DNA of 6,868 nucleotides, taken from Octadecabacter sp. Lineage in GTDB: Bacteria; Pseudomonadota; Alphaproteobacteria; Rhodobacterales; Rhodobacteraceae. Below, piece after piece: positions 6,614 to 6,868 of the stretch. The stretch covers positions 1-6,868 of the forward strand of contig DQCL01000107.1 in assembly GCA_003533975.1 (NCBI GenBank). The letters run 5' to 3'. Each line of letters begins with the position of its first letter. The stretch's first letter is position 1. A model generated the notes under the pieces. That model saw only the letters and a list, made by a program, of their open reading frames with translations. It had not been told where the DNA came from and made no database searches. Made by a program: the position numbers and the translations under genes.

Positions 6614-6646
6614 GCGCCGGTTTTTAGGCGCGATGCCCTTTTGGGC
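6614..6646 (-). promoter_or_regulatory. Two small hairpins in the 5' leader of the SPOR lipoprotein gene
   Basis: On the minus strand, the leader holds two consecutive GC stems with A-rich loops. The first is GCCC-AAAA-GGGC (6635-6646). The second is GCGCC / GGCGC (6627-6631 with 6614-6618) around an eight-base loop, ending five bases before the AGAGGG ribosome site. They could modulate translation or message stability of the operon, or be chance pairing in GC-rich DNA. No known riboswitch pattern is recognised. Confidence 0.3.
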
Positions 6647-6780
6647 TTGGTCTGCTCAATCTGAATGACCTACGATAGCAGGCCTTTGGGGAACATTAGC
6701 CGCGCACGCGTTGCATTGAAAGGCTTTGGTGCGCTTTCGGCGGATTTCCTCTTTGGGCCGCTTGGACGGGTTTGATGCAA

Positions 6781-6807
6781 TTGAGGGCGTAAAGGGACTT
6801 TTAGAAT
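6781..6807 (+). promoter_or_regulatory. Possible promoter of tRNA-Ser
   Basis: A TTGAGG box (6781-6786) and a TAGAAT box (6802-6807) lie upstream of the tRNA-Ser, separated by 15 bases, which is shorter than the ideal 17. Transcription would begin near 6814, leaving a leader of about 25 bases. A GANTC site (GAATC, 6804-6808) overlaps the -10 box; in alphaproteobacteria this is the CcrM methylation sequence. The call is tentative because of the spacing. I found no convincing promoter on the minus strand for the operon in the rest of this gap. Confidence 0.35.
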
Positions 6808-6838
6808 CAAACATCCCCCCTTAAAGGTAGCGCGCAGC

Positions 6839-6868
6839 GGAGGTTTGGCAGAGTGGTCGAATGCACCG
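6839..6868 (+). tRNA. tRNA-Ser, 5' part, cut by window edge
   Basis: The last 30 bases look like the 5' end of a serine tRNA. They hold an acceptor strand GGAGGTT (6839-6845), T8 and a D-arm with stem GCA/TGC around a loop containing the conserved GTGGTCGAA, followed by the start of the anticodon stem (ACCG). The D-arm pattern GGCAGAGTGGTCGAATGC is what I recall from alphaproteobacterial tRNA-Ser. The anticodon, variable arm and T-arm lie beyond the window, so the amino acid is inferred and the isoacceptor is unknown. Confidence 0.85.

Noticed and set aside
1..6868. A new defence, CRISPR, phage or biosynthetic system
   Set aside because: All seven genes fall in known housekeeping or transporter families, there are no repeat arrays or mobile genes, and gaps between genes are too short to hide further genes.

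Overview
This window is an ordinary chromosomal segment from an alphaproteobacterium, most likely a Rhodobacteraceae (Roseobacter-group) member. The protein families, their order, the moderately high GC and the tRNA sequences all point that way. The assignment rests on recognising families by eye, not on a search.

Layout: the left edge (1-51) is the 3' part of a class II tRNA, most likely tRNA-Leu, on the + strand, followed by a hairpin. The right edge (6839-6868) is the 5' end of a tRNA, most likely tRNA-Ser, also on +. Between them, seven genes lie on the minus strand, read from right to left: a SPOR-domain lipoprotein with a degenerate RlpA-like domain, a DacA/DacF-type D-alanyl-D-alanine carboxypeptidase, thymidylate kinase (tmk), DNA polymerase III delta' (holB), a TatD/YcfH-type metal hydrolase, a PhnP-like metallo-beta-lactamase-fold hydrolase, and an AEC-family transporter. 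Junctions are +18, +2, -1, +11, -4 and +4 nt, so this is almost certainly one operon. The only room for a main promoter is the 242-bp gap between the lipoprotein gene and the tRNA-Ser.

Function: the operon joins envelope growth (septal peptidoglycan binding and peptide trimming) with dTTP supply (Tmk), replication (clamp loader delta') and two metal-dependent phosphoesterase or nuclease-like enzymes. The tmk-holB-tatD core is a widely conserved neighbourhood, also seen in E. coli as tmk-holB-ycfH. In many other alphaproteobacteria, as I recall, the order is rlpA-dac-tmk-holB-metG-tatD-MBL. Here the RlpA position is taken by the SPOR lipoprotein and metG is missing between holB and tatD.

I found no mobile element, CRISPR array, phage gene, defence system or clearly new system. 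The points most worth a second look are the apparently inactivated RlpA remnant in the lipoprotein, the PhnP-like enzyme outside any phn operon, and small structures in the lipoprotein 5' leader.
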